A stretch of 64,000 nt of DNA from Photobacterium kagoshimensis (GCF_050337045.1 NZ_JAKJSO010000012.1:62001-126000); one strand, 5' to 3'; positions 41,364 through 51,807 are shown, counted from the first letter of the stretch. Notes: generated by a model not told the origin, from the sequence alone. Numbers and translations: made by a program.

Positions 41364-44300
41364 TTAATCGTCGTTTAGACCCGCATTAAGCAGTGCTGCA
41401 AGATCTTGAGTCGCTTGCTCTTGATCTACTTGAGGCGCTACTGGCTCAAGTTCAGCATTACGCTCGTTTTGACGGCGTTGGTGGTAAGCGAAACCTGTAC
41501 CCGCTGGAATCAGACGACCAACGATTACGTTTTCTTTCAGACCACGAAGCTCATCACGCTTACCAGAAACCGCAGCTTCAGTAAGTACGCGCGTCGTTTC
41601 TTGGAACGATGCAGCAGAGATGAATGACTCAGTCGCTAGCGATGCTTTCGTGATACCTAGAAGGTCACGAGAGTATGTCGCAATCAGCTTGCCTTCAGCT
41701 TCTAGCTGACGGTTTGCGATTGTTACGCGAGAGAATTCAACTTGCTCGCCTGGTAGGAACTCAGAGTCACCTGCCACTACGATAGTTACCTTACGCAGCA
41801 TTTGACGAACGATAGTCTCGATGTGCTTATCGTTAATCTTAACGCCTTGTAGACGGTAAACTTCCTGAACTTCGTTCACAATGTATTCTGCTACTGCGTG
41901 TACACCACGTAGACGTAGAATATCGTGCGGAGTTTCTGGACCATCAGCGATAACATCACCACACTCAACCTTCTCACCTTCGAATACGTTCAACTGACGC
42001 CATTTAGGGATCATTTCTTCGTATGCGTTGCCTTCAGCAGGCGTGATGATTAGGCGACGTTTACCCTTCGTTTCTTTACCAAACGAAACTGTACCCGTGA
42101 TTTCTGCAAGAATTGCAGGCTCTTTCGGCTTACGTGCTTCGAATAGGTCAGCAACTCGTGGTAGACCACCGGTGATATCTTTAGTACCACTAGATGCTTG
42201 TGGAATACGCGCTAGCGTATCACCGATGCCAACTTCAGCACCGTCTTCTAGTTGTACGATCGCTTTACCAGGTAGGAAGTACTGTGCTGGCATTTCAGTG
42301 CCGGCGATCATTACATCGTTACCTTGCTCATCAACCAATTTAACCGTTGGACGCATGTCTTTACCTGCACCAGTACGCTCAGCTGCGTCTAGTAGGGTAA
42401 TCATAGACAGACCCGTTAGGTCATCAGTTTGACGAGAGATCGTCACACCATCAATCATATCAACGAATTGGATACGACCTGCCACTTCAGTGATGATTGG
42501 CATTGTGTGTGGGTCCCAGTTAGCAACTACGTCGCCCGCTAGAACTTCTTCACCGTCGCCTTTCGACAGGTGTGAACCGTAAGGTAGTTTGTAGTTCTCT
42601 TTAGTACGACCAAACTCATCAATGATGCTCATTTGAGACGCACGAGAAGTAATAACTAGCTTACCTTCGTTGTTCGTTACGAACTTAGCATTCTGTAGTT
42701 TAACAGAACCTTTGTTCTTAACTTGGATGCTGTTTTCAGCTGCTGCTGCAGATGCCGCACCACCGATGTGGAACGTACGCATCGTTAGCTGTGTACCTGG
42801 TTCACCGATTGATTGTGCAGCAACAACACCTACTGCTTCACCAGTGTTCACCAAGTGACCACGCGCTAGATCACGGCCGTAACAGTTCTTACAACAACCG
42901 AAGTCGTTTTCACATGTTACAACAGAGCGAACTTTAACTTGGTCAACTGAGTTCTCTTCCAGAATTTCACACCACTTCTCATCAAGAAGCGTGTTACGTG
43001 GAGCAAGAACTTCATCTGTACCAGGTTTGATAACGTCTTCAGCAACAACACGACCAAGAACACGATCACCTAGTTGTTCTTTAACATCACCGCCTTCAAC
43101 AAGTGGCATCATAGTGATACCAGCATGTGTACCACAATCATCCGCAGTAATTACTACGTCTTGTGCTACGTCTACTAGACGACGTGTTAGGTAACCGGAG
43201 TTCGCTGTCTTAAGTGCTGTATCGGCAAGACCCTTACGAGCACCGTGCGTAGAGATGAAGTACTGTAGTACGTTCAGACCTTCACGGAAGTTCGCAGTGA
43301 TCGGCGTTTCGATGATTGAGCCATCCGGCTTAGCCATCAGACCACGCATACCAGCAAGCTGACGAATCTGCGCTGCAGAACCACGAGCACCAGAATCGGC
43401 CATCATGTAAACGCTGTTGAACGATTTCTGTTGTTCTTCTTCACCGTCACGGTTAATAACAGTATCGAAAGACAAGTTATCCATCATCGCTTTAGCAACT
43501 TGCTCATTCGCTGTTGCCCAGATATCGATAACTTTGTTGTAACGTTCGCCAGCTGTTACAAGACCAGATTGGAACTGCTCTTGGATTTCAGCAACTTCTG
43601 CTTCTGCTTCTGCGATCTTGGTGTATTTCGCTTCAGGTACAACCATATCGTCGATACCTACAGACACACCAGATAGTGCAGCGTATGCAAAACCTGTGTA
43701 CATGATTTGGTCAGCGAAGACTACAGTGTCTTTCATGCCCAATTCACGGTAACAAGTGTTAAGCAGCTTAGAAATTTGTTTCTTACCCAGTGCTTCAGTG
43801 TTCACAAGATCGAAAGAAAGACCTTTAGGAACAATTTGCCATAGGATTGCACGACCAACCGTTGTATCAACAAGCTTAGTATCAGCGACTAGGTTGCCTT
43901 GCTCGTCGTAACGGTGTTCTGTGATGCGAACTTTCACGCGAGCGTGTAGTTCTGCGTTACCAGTGCGGTATGCCTTTTCAGCTTCAGACGAGCCTTCAAG
44001 GTACATGCCTTCACCCTTCGCGTTGATCTTGTCACGCGTCATGTAGTAAAGACCCAATACAACGTCCTGAGAAGGTACGATGATCGGATCACCAGACGCT
44101 GGCGATAGGATGTTGTTGGTAGACATCATCAGTGCACGTGCTTCAAGCTGTGCTTCCAGAGTTAGAGGTACGTGTACCGCCATCTGGTCACCATCGAAGT
44201 CGGCGTTGTATGCCGCACACACTAGTGGGTGAAGCTGAATCGCTTTACCTTCGATTAGTACTGGTTCAAATGCCTGAATACCTAGACGGTGCAGTGTTGG

Positions 44301-45578
44301 CGCACGGTTAAGCATTACTGGGTGTTCGCGGATCACTTCGTCTAGGATATCCCAAACAACAGCTTCTTCGCGCTCAACCATTTTCTTAGCAGCTTTGATC
44401 GTCGTCGCTAGGCCACGAGTTTCTAGTTTGCCGTAGATAAACGGTTTGAATAGCTCAAGTGCCATCTTCTTAGGAAGACCACACTGATGCAGGCGTAGGT
44501 ATGGACCTACTGTGATAACAGAACGACCTGAGTAGTCTACACGCTTACCAAGCAAGTTCTGACGGAAACGACCTTGTTTACCCTTGATCATATCAGCAAG
44601 AGATTTCAGAGGACGTTTGTTTGAACCTGTGATAGCGCGGCCACGACGACCGTTATCAAGCAATGCATCTACAGACTCCTGAAGCATACGTTTTTCGTTA
44701 CGTACGATAATATCAGGTGCTGCTAGATCCAGTAGACGCTTCAGACGGTTGTTACGGTTGATTACGCGACGGTACAGATCATTCAGATCTGAAGTAGCGA
44801 AACGGCCACCATCTAGCGGTACCAACGGACGAAGATCCGGCGGTAGTACTGGCAATACAGACAGGATCATCCACTCTGGGTTGTTACCTGACTGTAGGAA
44901 TGCTTCAACAAGCTTAAGACGCTTGGTCAGTTTCTTACGCTTAGTTTCAGAGTTAGTTTCTTCTAGCTCTTCGCGCATGTTTTCGATTTCAGCATTTAGG
45001 TCCATGTTGCCTAAAAGTGCTTTAACCGCTTCTGCACCCATCTTAGCGTCGAACTCATCGCCCCACTCTTCAAGTGCATCCAAGTACTGCTCTTCTGAAA
45101 GCAGTTGGCTACGCTCAAGATTGGTCATGCCTGGTTCGATAACAACATATGATTCGAAGTAAAGAACACGTTCGATATCACGTAGCGGGATGTCCATTAA
45201 CAGACCGATACGAGATGGAAGTGACTTTAAGAACCAGATGTGGGCTACAGGTGAAGCTAGCTCAATGTGACCCATACGCTCACGACGTACTTTGGTCTGA
45301 GTTACTTCAACGCCACATTTTTCACAAATAACACCGCGGTGTTTTAGGCGTTTGTATTTACCACAAAGACATTCGTAGTCTTTTACCGGGCCAAAGATAC
45401 GTGCACAGAAAAGACCGTCACGCTCAGGCTTAAAGGTACGGTAGTTGATGGTTTCTGGCTTTTTAACTTCACCAAAAGACCATGAACGGATCATGTCAGG
45501 TGAAGCAAGACCGATTTTGATTGCATCAAATTCTTCGGTCTTGTGTTGTGCTTTCAGAAACTTAAGTAAGTCTTTCAC
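41364..45578 (-). CDS. rpoC: DNA-directed RNA polymerase subunit beta'
   Basis: RpoC (1404 residues) forms the clamp and active centre of RNA polymerase. The first zinc site CLCGKYKRLKHRGVICEKCG is at about 70-89. The catalytic NADFDGDQM is near 458-466 with its three Mg-binding Asp residues. The second zinc cluster is CENDFGCCKNC (about 890-900). The start codon is GTG at 45578 behind AGGAG, as in other species. It lies 96 nt after rpoB with a GC-rich hairpin between them. No deletions or unusual insertions are visible. Confidence 0.99.
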   Translation of the reverse strand: MKDLLKFLKAQHKTEEFDAIKIGLASPDMIRSWSFGEVKKPETINYRTFKPERDGLFCARIFGPVKDYECLCGKYKRLKHRGVICEKCGVEVTQTKVRRERMGHIELASPVAHIWFLKSLPSRIGLLMDIPLRDIERVLYFESYVVIEPGMTNLERSQLLSEEQYLDALEEWGDEFDAKMGAEAVKALLGNMDLNAEIENMREELEETNSETKRKKLTKRLKLVEAFLQSGNNPEWMILSVLPVLPPDLRPLVPLDGGRFATSDLNDLYRRVINRNNRLKRLLDLAAPDIIVRNEKRMLQESVDALLDNGRRGRAITGSNKRPLKSLADMIKGKQGRFRQNLLGKRVDYSGRSVITVGPYLRLHQCGLPKKMALELFKPFIYGKLETRGLATTIKAAKKMVEREEAVVWDILDEVIREHPVMLNRAPTLHRLGIQAFEPVLIEGKAIQLHPLVCAAYNADFDGDQMAVHVPLTLEAQLEARALMMSTNNILSPASGDPIIVPSQDVVLGLYYMTRDKINAKGEGMYLEGSSEAEKAYRTGNAELHARVKVRITEHRYDEQGNLVADTKLVDTTVGRAILWQIVPKGLSFDLVNTEALGKKQISKLLNTCYRELGMKDTVVFADQIMYTGFAYAALSGVSVGIDDMVVPEAKYTKIAEAEAEVAEIQEQFQSGLVTAGERYNKVIDIWATANEQVAKAMMDNLSFDTVINRDGEEEQQKSFNSVYMMADSGARGSAAQIRQLAGMRGLMAKPDGSIIETPITANFREGLNVLQYFISTHGARKGLADTALKTANSGYLTRRLVDVAQDVVITADDCGTHAGITMMPLVEGGDVKEQLGDRVLGRVVAEDVIKPGTDEVLAPRNTLLDEKWCEILEENSVDQVKVRSVVTCENDFGCCKNCYGRDLARGHLVNTGEAVGVVAAQSIGEPGTQLTMRTFHIGGAASAAAAENSIQVKNKGSVKLQNAKFVTNNEGKLVITSRASQMSIIDEFGRTKENYKLPYGSHLSKGDGEEVLAGDVVANWDPHTMPIITEVAGRIQFVDMIDGVTISRQTDDLTGLSMITLLDAAERTGAGKDMRPTVKLVDEQGNDVMIAGTEMPAQYFLPGKAIVQLEDGAEVGIGDTLARIPQASSGTKDITGGLPRVADLFEARKPKEPAILAEITGTVSFGKETKGKRRLIITPAEGNAYEEMIPKWRQLNVFEGEKVECGDVIADGPETPHDILRLRGVHAVAEYIVNEVQEVYRLQGVKINDKHIETIVRQMLRKVTIVVAGDSEFLPGEQVEFSRVTIANRQLEAEGKLIATYSRDLLGITKASLATESFISAASFQETTRVLTEAAVSGKRDELRGLKENVIVGRLIPAGTGFAYHQRRQNERNAELEPVAPQVDQEQATQDLAALLNAGLNDD

Positions 45579-45607
45579 ATTCGGCTCCTGTGAGGAGTTG
45601 ACCCATA

Positions 45608-45631
45608 AAGGCGCCAGTCTGCTGGCGCCTT
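45608..45631 (-). other. GC-rich hairpin between rpoB and rpoC
   Basis: AAGGCGCCAG and CTGGCGCCTT form a perfect 10-bp stem with a 4-nt loop about 30 nt before rpoC. Only three Ts follow on the minus strand, so it is more likely a stability or processing element than a terminator. Confidence 0.6.
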
Positions 45632-45674
45632 CATATATATACCGGAGTAACTAATAAGTATGGCTTATGCCTGC

Positions 45675-48600
45675 TTATTCGTCTTCCAGCTCGATGTTGA
45701 TACCCAACGAGCGGATTTCTTTCAACAATACGTTGAACGATTCCGGCATACCAGGTTCCATACGATGGTCGCCATCGACGATGTTTTTGTACATCTTCGT
45801 ACGGCCGTTAACGTCATCCGACTTAACAGTTAGCATTTCCTGTAGAGTGTAAGCTGCGCCATATGCTTCTAGCGCCCATACTTCCATCTCACCGAAACGC
45901 TGACCACCGAACTGAGCTTTACCACCCAGCGGCTGCTGAGTAACAAGGCTGTAAGAACCGGTAGAACGGGCATGCATCTTGTCATCAACCAAGTGGTTTA
46001 GTTTAAGCATGTACATGTAACCAACAGTTACAGGACGCTCAAACGCATCACCGGTGCGACCGTCAAACAGTTTCAACTGACCAGACTCTGGTAGATCACC
46101 AAGCTTCAACAGTTCTTTGATAGATTTCTCAGGAGCACCATCAAATACTGGCGTTGCAATTGGTAGACCTTTACGTAGGTTCTGAACCAGCGTACGTACT
46201 TCATCGTCAGATAACTCTGCGATATCTACGTTCTGACGAGTTTCGCCTAGATCGTAAACTTTCTGCAGGAAGTTACGGAACTTGTGAAGTTCTTGTTGCT
46301 GCTTCAGCATCTCGTTAAGTTTGTCACCGATACCTTTCGCTGCAAGACCCAAGTGAGTCTCCAGGATCTGACCGATGTTCATACGAGATGGTACACCCAG
46401 TGGGTTCAGAACGATGTCGACAGTCTGACCTTTTTCATCGTACGGCATATCTTCAACAGGGTTAATCTTAGAGATTACACCTTTGTTACCGTGACGACCC
46501 GCCATCTTATCACCAGGTTGGATACGACGTTTAACAGCTAGGTATACTTTAACAATCTTAAGTACGCCTGGTGCTAGGTCATCGCCCTGTGTGATCTTAC
46601 GACGCTTGGTTTCAAACTTCTTATCGAATTCAGCTTTAAGCTCATCGTACTGCTCAGCCAACTGCTCTAGTTGGTTTTGCAGGTTTTCATCGTCAAGCGT
46701 TTGTGCAAACAGCGTTTCACGGTTCATTGAAGACATTTTATCTTCGCTGTAACCCGCAGAAAGAAGCAGTGTACGAACACGAGCAAGAAGACCACCCTCA
46801 AGGATCTGGAATTCTTCTGTGATGTCTTTCTTCGCTTCTTTCAGCTGCATTTCTTCGATTTCAAGCGCACGCTTGTCTTTTTCTACGCCATCGCGAGTAA
46901 AGACTTGAACGTCGATGATGGTACCAGACACTGAGTTAGGTACACGTAGAGAAGAGTCTTTAACATCAGACGCTTTCTCACCGAAGATTGCACGAAGTAG
47001 CTTCTCTTCTGGAGTCAGTTGAGTTTCACCTTTAGGTGTCACTTTACCTACCAGAATGTCGCCGCCTTTAACTTCCGCACCGATGTAAACGATACCTGAT
47101 TCATCCAGCTTAGATAGCGCTGCTTCACCCACGTTAGGGATATCGGCAGTGATTTCTTCTGAGCCAAGTTTAGTATCACGAGCCACACAAGATAGTTCTT
47201 GAATGTGGATAGTTGTCAGGCGATCTTCCTGTACAACACGCTCAGATACTAAGATGGAATCCTCGAAGTTGTAACCGTTCCAAGGCATGAATGCGATACG
47301 CATGTTTTGACCAAGCGCTAGCTCACCAAGGTCTGTTGAAGGACCATCAGCAAGAACATCACCACGTGCTACTGGCTCGCCAGGTAGTACAGTTGGACGC
47401 TGGTTAATACATGTGTTCTGGTTAGAACGGGTGTACTTCGTCAGGTTGTAAATGTCGATACCAGCTTCGCCAGGTACTAGCTCGCTTTCGTTAACTTTAA
47501 CAACGATACGAGAAGCATCTACTGACTGAACCATACCGCCACGTTTAGCAACAGCTGTTACACCTGAGTCAACCGCTACGTTACGCTCGATACCAGTACC
47601 AACTAACGGCTTATCAGCGCGTAGTGTTGGAACTGCCTGACGTTGCATGTTCGCACCCATAAGGGCACGGTTAGCATCATCGTGTTCAAGGAACGGGATT
47701 AGGGATGCCGCCACAGATACAACCTGGTTGGTTGCAACGTCCATGTATTGAACATGGTCACGTGGGTGCAGACCTGAATCACCTTTCTGACGTGCAGTGA
47801 TCAGTTCGTCAGCAAAAGAACCATCTTCGTTAAGCGCGGCATTCGCCTGTGCGATAACGTATTGGCCTTCTTCGATTGCAGACAGGTATTCAATTTCTTC
47901 GGAAACTTTACCATCAACTACTTTACGGTAAGGCGTTTCAAGGAAACCGTAAGGGTTACATTGAGCAAACGCTGAAAGTGAGTTGATAAGACCGATGTTT
48001 GGACCTTCAGGGGTTTCGATTGGACATAGACGACCGTAGTGAGTCGCGTGTACATCTCGAACCTCAAAGCCAGCACGTTCACGAGTCAGACCACCTGGAC
48101 CAAGCGCCGAGATACGACGTTTGTGAGTAACTTCTGACAACGGGTTGTTCTGGTCCATAAACTGAGACAGTTGCGAAGAGCCAAAGAACTCTTTTACTGC
48201 CGCAGAAATTGGCTTAGCGTTAATTAGGTCTTGAGGCATGATTGCATCAAGATCGCCTAGGCTTAGACGCTCTTTAACTGCACGCTCAACACGTACTAGA
48301 CCAACGCGGAATTGGTTTTCAGCCATTTCGCCAACTGAACGAATACGACGGTTACCAAGGTGGTCGATATCATCAACTTCACCACGACCGTTACGGATGT
48401 CGATCAATTTACGCATAACATCAATGATGTCGTGCTCGTCTAGTGTGCCTGAACCTGTTGTTTCGTCACGTAGCATTGAGCTGTTGAACTTCATACGGCC
48501 TACAGCAGATAGGTCGTAACGATCTTCAGAGAAGAACAGACTTTCAAACAGTTGCTCAGCTGCTTCACGTGTTGGCGGCTCACCAGGGCGCATCATGCGG

Positions 48601-49700
48601 TAGATTTCTACAAGCGCACTTAGACGATCTGTGGTGCTGTCAACGCGTAGCGTTTCAGACATGTACGGACCAAAGTCTAGATCGTTAGTAAATAACGTCT
48701 GGATAGACTTGTGACCAGCCTGAGATAGCAGCGCTAGTGATTCTAGGCTCAATTCTTGGTTAGCTGAAACAATCAACTCACCCGTTTCTTCATTCACGTA
48801 ATCGCGAGAAGAAATTTTGCCTACAATGTATTCAACAGGTACTTCGATATGATCTACGCCGTCTTTGCCTAATTGGCGAATATGACGGGCAGTGATACGA
48901 CGACCAGTTTCAACGTACACCTTACCGTTCGCTTCGATATCAAAGCTTGCAGTTTCGCCACGTAGACGATCAGGGACTAGTTCCATTACTAAAGCAGTGC
49001 CTTGAACTTCGAAGTTTACTTTTTCGAAGAATAGGTCAAGGATTTCTTCAGTAGTTTTACCTAGTGCACGAAGAATGATTGAAGCTGGAAGCTTACGACG
49101 ACGGTCGATACGTACGAATACGTTATCCTTAGGATCAAATTCGAAATCCAACCATGAACCACGGTATGGGATTACGCGTGCGTTATATAGCACTTTACCT
49201 GAGGAGTGGGTCTTACCCTTATCGCTGTCGAAGAAGACACCCGGGCTACGGTGCAGCTGGGATACGATAACCCTCTCGGTACCGTTAATAACGAATGTAC
49301 CGTTATCTGTCATGAGCGGAATTTCGCCCATGTAAACTTCTTGTTCTTTGATGTCTTTTACGGTGCCAGCAGGCGCGTCTTTATCGTACATAACAAGGCG
49401 AAGCTTCACACGTAGTGGAGCAGAGTATGTTACGCCACGAATCTGACATTCTTTAACATCGAAGACCGGCTCACCGAGACGATAGCTAACGTATTGCAGC
49501 TCGGAATTGCCATTGTAGCTCTGAATTGGAAAGACAGAACGAAAGGCAGCTTCTAGACCGTAATGCCCTTCAGGATCCTGCTCGATGAATTTTTTAAAAG
49601 ACTCAAGCTGGATCGACAGCAAGTATGGTATGTCCAACACTTGCGGACGCTTACCAAAATCCTTACGGATACGCTTTTTCTCGGTATAAGAGTAAACCAT
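45675..49700 (-). CDS. rpoB: DNA-directed RNA polymerase subunit beta
   Basis: RpoB (1341 residues) is the second-largest RNA polymerase subunit. The rifampicin-binding cluster reads SSQLSQFMDQNNPLSEVTHK then RRISALGPGGLTRERAG, identical to the rifampicin-sensitive E. coli sequence at the usual resistance positions. The C-terminal GGKAQFGGQRFGEMEVWALE motif is intact. It starts at an ATG behind GAGG and lies 224 nt after rplL with attenuator and processing hairpins between. Confidence 0.99.
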   Translation of the reverse strand: MVYSYTEKKRIRKDFGKRPQVLDIPYLLSIQLESFKKFIEQDPEGHYGLEAAFRSVFPIQSYNGNSELQYVSYRLGEPVFDVKECQIRGVTYSAPLRVKLRLVMYDKDAPAGTVKDIKEQEVYMGEIPLMTDNGTFVINGTERVIVSQLHRSPGVFFDSDKGKTHSSGKVLYNARVIPYRGSWLDFEFDPKDNVFVRIDRRRKLPASIILRALGKTTEEILDLFFEKVNFEVQGTALVMELVPDRLRGETASFDIEANGKVYVETGRRITARHIRQLGKDGVDHIEVPVEYIVGKISSRDYVNEETGELIVSANQELSLESLALLSQAGHKSIQTLFTNDLDFGPYMSETLRVDSTTDRLSALVEIYRMMRPGEPPTREAAEQLFESLFFSEDRYDLSAVGRMKFNSSMLRDETTGSGTLDEHDIIDVMRKLIDIRNGRGEVDDIDHLGNRRIRSVGEMAENQFRVGLVRVERAVKERLSLGDLDAIMPQDLINAKPISAAVKEFFGSSQLSQFMDQNNPLSEVTHKRRISALGPGGLTRERAGFEVRDVHATHYGRLCPIETPEGPNIGLINSLSAFAQCNPYGFLETPYRKVVDGKVSEEIEYLSAIEEGQYVIAQANAALNEDGSFADELITARQKGDSGLHPRDHVQYMDVATNQVVSVAASLIPFLEHDDANRALMGANMQRQAVPTLRADKPLVGTGIERNVAVDSGVTAVAKRGGMVQSVDASRIVVKVNESELVPGEAGIDIYNLTKYTRSNQNTCINQRPTVLPGEPVARGDVLADGPSTDLGELALGQNMRIAFMPWNGYNFEDSILVSERVVQEDRLTTIHIQELSCVARDTKLGSEEITADIPNVGEAALSKLDESGIVYIGAEVKGGDILVGKVTPKGETQLTPEEKLLRAIFGEKASDVKDSSLRVPNSVSGTIIDVQVFTRDGVEKDKRALEIEEMQLKEAKKDITEEFQILEGGLLARVRTLLLSAGYSEDKMSSMNRETLFAQTLDDENLQNQLEQLAEQYDELKAEFDKKFETKRRKITQGDDLAPGVLKIVKVYLAVKRRIQPGDKMAGRHGNKGVISKINPVEDMPYDEKGQTVDIVLNPLGVPSRMNIGQILETHLGLAAKGIGDKLNEMLKQQQELHKFRNFLQKVYDLGETRQNVDIAELSDDEVRTLVQNLRKGLPIATPVFDGAPEKSIKELLKLGDLPESGQLKLFDGRTGDAFERPVTVGYMYMLKLNHLVDDKMHARSTGSYSLVTQQPLGGKAQFGGQRFGEMEVWALEAYGAAYTLQEMLTVKSDDVNGRTKMYKNIVDGDHRMEPGMPESFNVLLKEIRSLGINIELEDE

Positions 49701-49803
49701 AGGTTCCTCAGATCGCTGATAAGTGATCCAAACTGTCCAACTATGGGACAGTGACTAGTAACATTGTTTATTGTAGGAACAACCCCAAAGAATATAGAGC
49801 TGT

Positions 49804-49865
49804 TTTTTGCGTGAATAATGGTTACAAAACAATGTGAAAATTACCATTACCCTACAGCGCAAAAA
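49804..49865 (-). promoter_or_regulatory. Long stem in the rplL-rpoB gap (possible RNase III processing site)
   Basis: TTTTTGCG (49804-49811) pairs with CGCAAAAA (49858-49865), and inside it AATGGT (49817-49822) pairs with ACCATT (49843-49848). In E. coli the L12-beta intergenic mRNA is cleaved by RNase III in a double stem at this position. Here the match is by location and shape only. Confidence 0.45.
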
Positions 49866-49890
49866 GGCCGGTGGCATTTTGCCACCAGCC
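49861..49890 (-). terminator. Attenuator/partial terminator between rplL and rpoB
   Basis: On the minus strand GGTGGCA and TGCCACC (with flanking GGC/GCC and one bulge) form a stem followed by five Ts, 35 nt after the rplL stop. A partial terminator here sets the ribosomal protein to polymerase ratio in E. coli. Confidence 0.75.
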
Positions 49891-49924
49891 ATTAGCCTAA
49901 AAAGGCTAAGAAATCAAATATTTA

Positions 49925-50290
49925 TTATTTGATTTCAACAGAAGCACCAGCTTCTTCTAGTTGAGCTTTAAGAGCTTCAGCTTCAGCTTTGTCAACACCT
50001 TCTTTAAGTGGTGCTGGCGCGCCGTCTACTACAGCTTTAGCTTCTTTAAGACCTAGGCCAGTTGCGCCACGTACAGCTTTGATAACTTGTACTTTCTGTG
50101 AACCAGCAGCTGTTAGGATTACGTCAAACTCAGTTTGCTCTTCAGCAGCTTCAGCTGCTGCGCCGCCTGCTACAACTGCAGCTGCAGCAGTAACACCGAA
50201 TTTTTCTTCCATAGCTTCGATAAGCTCAACAACTTGCATTACAGACATTTCTGCAACTGCGTCTAGGATTTGCTCGTTAGTGATAGACAT
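49925..50290 (-). CDS. rplL: 50S ribosomal protein L7/L12
   Basis: L7/L12 (121 residues) forms the ribosomal stalk that recruits elongation factors. The N-terminal dimerisation part MSITNEQILDAVAEMSVMQV leads to an Ala-rich hinge (about 35-52) and the C-terminal domain with VIKAVRGATGLGLKEAKAVV. The ATG at 50290 behind AAAGAGAA gives the family length; an upstream in-frame ATG is not conserved. Confidence 0.98.
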   Translation of the reverse strand: MSITNEQILDAVAEMSVMQVVELIEAMEEKFGVTAAAAVVAGGAAAEAAEEQTEFDVILTAAGSQKVQVIKAVRGATGLGLKEAKAVVDGAPAPLKEGVDKAEAEALKAQLEEAGASVEIK

Positions 50291-50350
50291 AACAATTCTC
50301 TTTGAAATCAACAATTAATTTAATATAGCGTTCAGATAAAACAGGGACAA

Positions 50351-50845
50351 TTAAGCCGCTGCTTCTTCTTTCTGATCGCGTACAGCTGCGATAGTACGTA
50401 CCAGCTTGCCAGCTGAAGCTTCTTTCATGCACATCATTAGGCGTGCAATAGCTTCGTCGTAAGTTGGTAGTGTCGCAAGAATTTCTGCGTCAGCAACAGC
50501 GCCTTCGAATGCGGCTGCTTTGATCTCGAAATCTTTATTCTCTTTAGCGAAGTCTTTAAAAAGACGCGCTGCAGCACCTGGGTGCTCGTTAGAGAAGCCG
50601 ATTAGTGATGGACCAACAAAAACGTCTTTAAGACATTCAAAATCAGTACCTTCAACTGCACGACGTGCTAGTGTGTTACGAACAACTTTCAGGTAAACGC
50701 CGTTTTCACGAGCTTGTTTACGTAGAGAAGTCATCGCACCAACCGCAACGCCACGAGAGTCAGCAACAACTGCAGACAGGGCACCATTGGCAGCTTCGTT
50801 GACTTCAGCAACAATTGCTTTTTTGTCTTGAAGATTTAATGCCAT
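50351..50845 (-). CDS. rplJ: 50S ribosomal protein L10
   Basis: L10 (164 residues) anchors L7/L12 dimers to the ribosome. MALNLQDKKAIVAEVNEAA at the start and YLKVVRNTLARRAVEG in the middle are family motifs; the C-terminal helix binds L7/L12. AGGAGC precedes the ATG. The mRNA leader upstream carries the L10-binding structure for autogenous control. Confidence 0.98.
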   Translation of the reverse strand: MALNLQDKKAIVAEVNEAANGALSAVVADSRGVAVGAMTSLRKQARENGVYLKVVRNTLARRAVEGTDFECLKDVFVGPSLIGFSNEHPGAAARLFKDFAKENKDFEIKAAAFEGAVADAEILATLPTYDEAIARLMMCMKEASAGKLVRTIAAVRDQKEEAAA

Positions 50846-50960
50846 TGGAATAGCTCCTGGATTTTTTGCTGGGTTACCCCAGTCATTACACCACTCACTG
50901 TCAGAATGACAGGAGAGTCTTTACGGCGCAGATCCAAGATAGATTTACATCAATCATGTT

Positions 50961-51016
50961 CTGGCACCGTCTACGTAGGTAAACATTAAGTTCAAAAAGA
51001 ACGCCTACGGTCTTTG
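50961..51016 (-). promoter_or_regulatory. L10 leader (autogenous L10-L12 binding site)
   Basis: On the minus strand AAAGACCGTAGGCG is followed about 20 nt later by CCTACGTAGACGGTGCC. CGTAGG and CCTACG pair, and the GUAGGCG/GUAGACGGUG pattern is the conserved core of the L10 leader known from E. coli, which mimics the 23S rRNA site. It lies about 115-170 nt upstream of rplJ. Confidence 0.82.
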
Positions 51017-51061
51017 ACGAAGGCTAATTATTAACTAATTAACCTCAGCCATGAATTTGTG

Positions 51062-51090
51062 AACGCCAAATTATACATCAATTTGGCGTT
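51062..51090 (-). other. Perfect 11-bp hairpin downstream of rplA
   Basis: AACGCCAAATT and AATTTGGCGTT enclose a 7-nt loop immediately after the rplA stop. There is no T tract on the minus strand, so it probably protects or marks the 3' end of the rplKA message rather than terminating it. Confidence 0.55.
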
Positions 51091-51098
51091 TCTGCAAA

Positions 51099-51803
51099 TT
51101 ATTGTGCGTTAGTGTCCAGAGTGTTCTGGTCTAGCGCTACACCTGCACCCATAGTGGTAGAGATGCTTACTTTCTTAAGGAAAGTACCTTTAGCTGAAGA
51201 AGGCTTAGCTTTCTTCAGTGCAACTAGAAGAGCTTCTAGGTTCTCTTTTAGTTGTGCAGCATCGAAGTCCACTTTACCGATAGTAGTGTGGATGATGCCG
51301 TTTTTGTCGTTACGGTAACGAACCTGACCAGCTTTAGCATTTTTAACTGCTTGAGCAACGTTAGGAGTTACAGTACCAACTTTAGGGTTTGGCATTAGAC
51401 CGCGTGGACCAAGGATAGTACCTAATTGACCAACAACGCGCATTGCATCTGGAGATGCGATAACAACGTCAAAGTCCATTACGCCTTTCTTAACTTGATC
51501 AGCAAGCTCTTCCATACCCACTAGGTCAGCGCCAGCTTCTTTCGCAGCTTCAGCGTTTGCACCTTGAGTGAATACAGCAACACGGATCTCACGACCAGTA
51601 CCGTGTGGTAGCACAGTTGCGCCACGTACGTTTTGGTCTGATTTACGTGCATCGATGCCTAGGTTAACAGCAACGTCTACAGATTCAGTAAATTTAGCAG
51701 TAGCTAGTTCTTTAAGAAGAGCAACAGCTTCGTTGATGTCATACTCACGTGTGATATCAACTTTCTCGCGGATTACGCGCATACGTTTAGTAAGTTTTGC
51801 CAT
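51099..51803 (-). CDS. rplA: 50S ribosomal protein L1
   Basis: L1 (234 residues) binds 23S rRNA at the E-site stalk and represses its own operon. It has MAKLTKRMRVIREKVD at the N-terminus, LPHGTGREIRVAVFTQG and the PRGLMPNPKVGTVTPNVAQA signature (about 132-151). The length is standard. It lies 4 nt downstream of rplK, the normal L11-L1 unit. Confidence 0.98.
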   Translation of the reverse strand: MAKLTKRMRVIREKVDITREYDINEAVALLKELATAKFTESVDVAVNLGIDARKSDQNVRGATVLPHGTGREIRVAVFTQGANAEAAKEAGADLVGMEELADQVKKGVMDFDVVIASPDAMRVVGQLGTILGPRGLMPNPKVGTVTPNVAQAVKNAKAGQVRYRNDKNGIIHTTIGKVDFDAAQLKENLEALLVALKKAKPSSAKGTFLKKVSISTTMGAGVALDQNTLDTNAQ

Positions 51804-51807
51804 TGTC

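Noticed and set aside
42000..49500. Many open frames of 60-137 codons antisense to rpoC and rpoB
   Set aside because: They arise from strong codon bias of highly expressed genes on the other strand; no ribosome-binding sites or conserved motifs.
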